Below, piece after piece: positions 6,526 to 6,795 of a stretch of DNA of 6,795 bases. The notes below the pieces were generated by a model, which saw only the letters and a list, made by a program, of their open reading frames with translations, had not been told where the DNA came from and searched no databases. The stretch comes from Acidobacteriota bacterium (GTDB lineage Bacteria > Acidobacteriota > Blastocatellia > Pyrinomonadales > Pyrinomonadaceae), in assembly GCA_013813755.1 (NCBI GenBank), contig JACCRD010000012.1, positions 1 to 6,795 of the forward strand, in the 5' to 3' direction. Position 1 is the stretch's first letter, and each line of letters begins with the position of its first letter. A program made the position numbers and the translations under genes.

Positions 6526-6795
6526 TTATACGATGGAAGCCGCATCTTTTTTAATTTTGAATTGTTCTAAAACATCGAAAACCTGAAGCGCGTATTTTAC
6601 ATTGCCGAACGGTGCGGAAACCTGCACGCCATTGATCAAATCCTGAACTTCAGTTAATGATTCACGGGCAATCCTGATGCCTTCTTCGCGCGCTTCTTCC
6701 TTGCTTTTATCGGAAGCCATGCGCATTCGGCGAAGAATTTCCTGGGTAATTACGACGCCTGGAACTTCGTTGTGCATAAATTCGGCGTTGCGAAT
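6526..6795 (-). CDS. C-terminus of methylenetetrahydrofolate reductase-type protein (partial)
   Basis: Only the last 89 residues are in the window; the frame stays open to the window edge, so the gene begins beyond base 6795. The visible start reads IRNAEFMHNEVPGVVI, then ILRRMRMASDKSKEEAREEG and IARESLTEVQDLINGVQVSAPFG, ending VFDVLEQF. This matches the C-terminus of the FAD-dependent reductase domain as found in the bifunctional homocysteine S-methyltransferase / 5,10-methylenetetrahydrofolate reductase proteins such as Bacillus YitJ; the RNAEF-HNEVPG block is the most telling. Such proteins make methyltetrahydrofolate and use it or another methyl donor for methionine synthesis. Whether a methyltransferase domain precedes it cannot be seen. 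The in-frame ATG at 6777 lies inside this conserved block and is not the start. Recognition is from memory of family motifs. Confidence 0.75.
   Translation of the reverse strand: MRNAEFMHNEVPGVVITQEILRRMRMASDKSKEEAREEGIRIARESLTEVQDLINGVQVSAPFGNVKYALQVFDVLEQFKIKKDAASIV

Overview
The window looks like ordinary bacterial chromosome: protein-coding genes packed tightly, strong Shine-Dalgarno sites before two of them, AT-rich spacers, and coding DNA that is about half GC by eye. There are no mobile elements, CRISPR arrays, tRNA or rRNA genes. A Tat-exported TldD, an FL-domain (type I-beta) DAHP synthase and a homocysteine methyltransferase/methylenetetrahydrofolate reductase-type protein together would fit an Acidobacteriota-like (perhaps Blastocatellia) or similar deep-branching Gram-negative lineage. 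That placement is a low-confidence inference and has not been tested by search.

Left half, plus strand (about 109-4136). A good sigma70-like promoter precedes a gene train: tldD with a textbook twin-arginine signal (177-1751), its non-catalytic partner tldE/pmbA (1802-3139), and an RluA-family pseudouridine synthase (3204-4136, possibly starting at TTG 3174). TldD carries the HExxxH metal site and the downstream Cys; TldE lacks the site, as is usual for this pair. Only TldD has an export signal, so either it works alone outside the cytoplasm or it carries TldE out with it.

Right half, minus strand (6795 down to 4115). The reading order is the C-terminus of a methylenetetrahydrofolate reductase-type protein (cut by the window edge), then pheA (chorismate mutase-prephenate dehydratase with an ACT domain), then an aroF-like DAHP synthase 31 bases downstream. 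The last two pair the entry step of the shikimate pathway with the branch step to phenylalanine, and each has a likely regulatory domain (ACT; ferredoxin-like). The DAHP synthase departs from its family at several active-site positions, including Asp where the metal-binding Glu is expected.

The two gene trains converge and overlap tail to tail by 22 bases at 4115-4136, with no room for a conventional terminator between them. I see no wholly new system. The points most worth a second look are the exported TldD with an apparently signal-less TldE, the divergent DAHP synthase active site, and the overlapping convergent gene ends.
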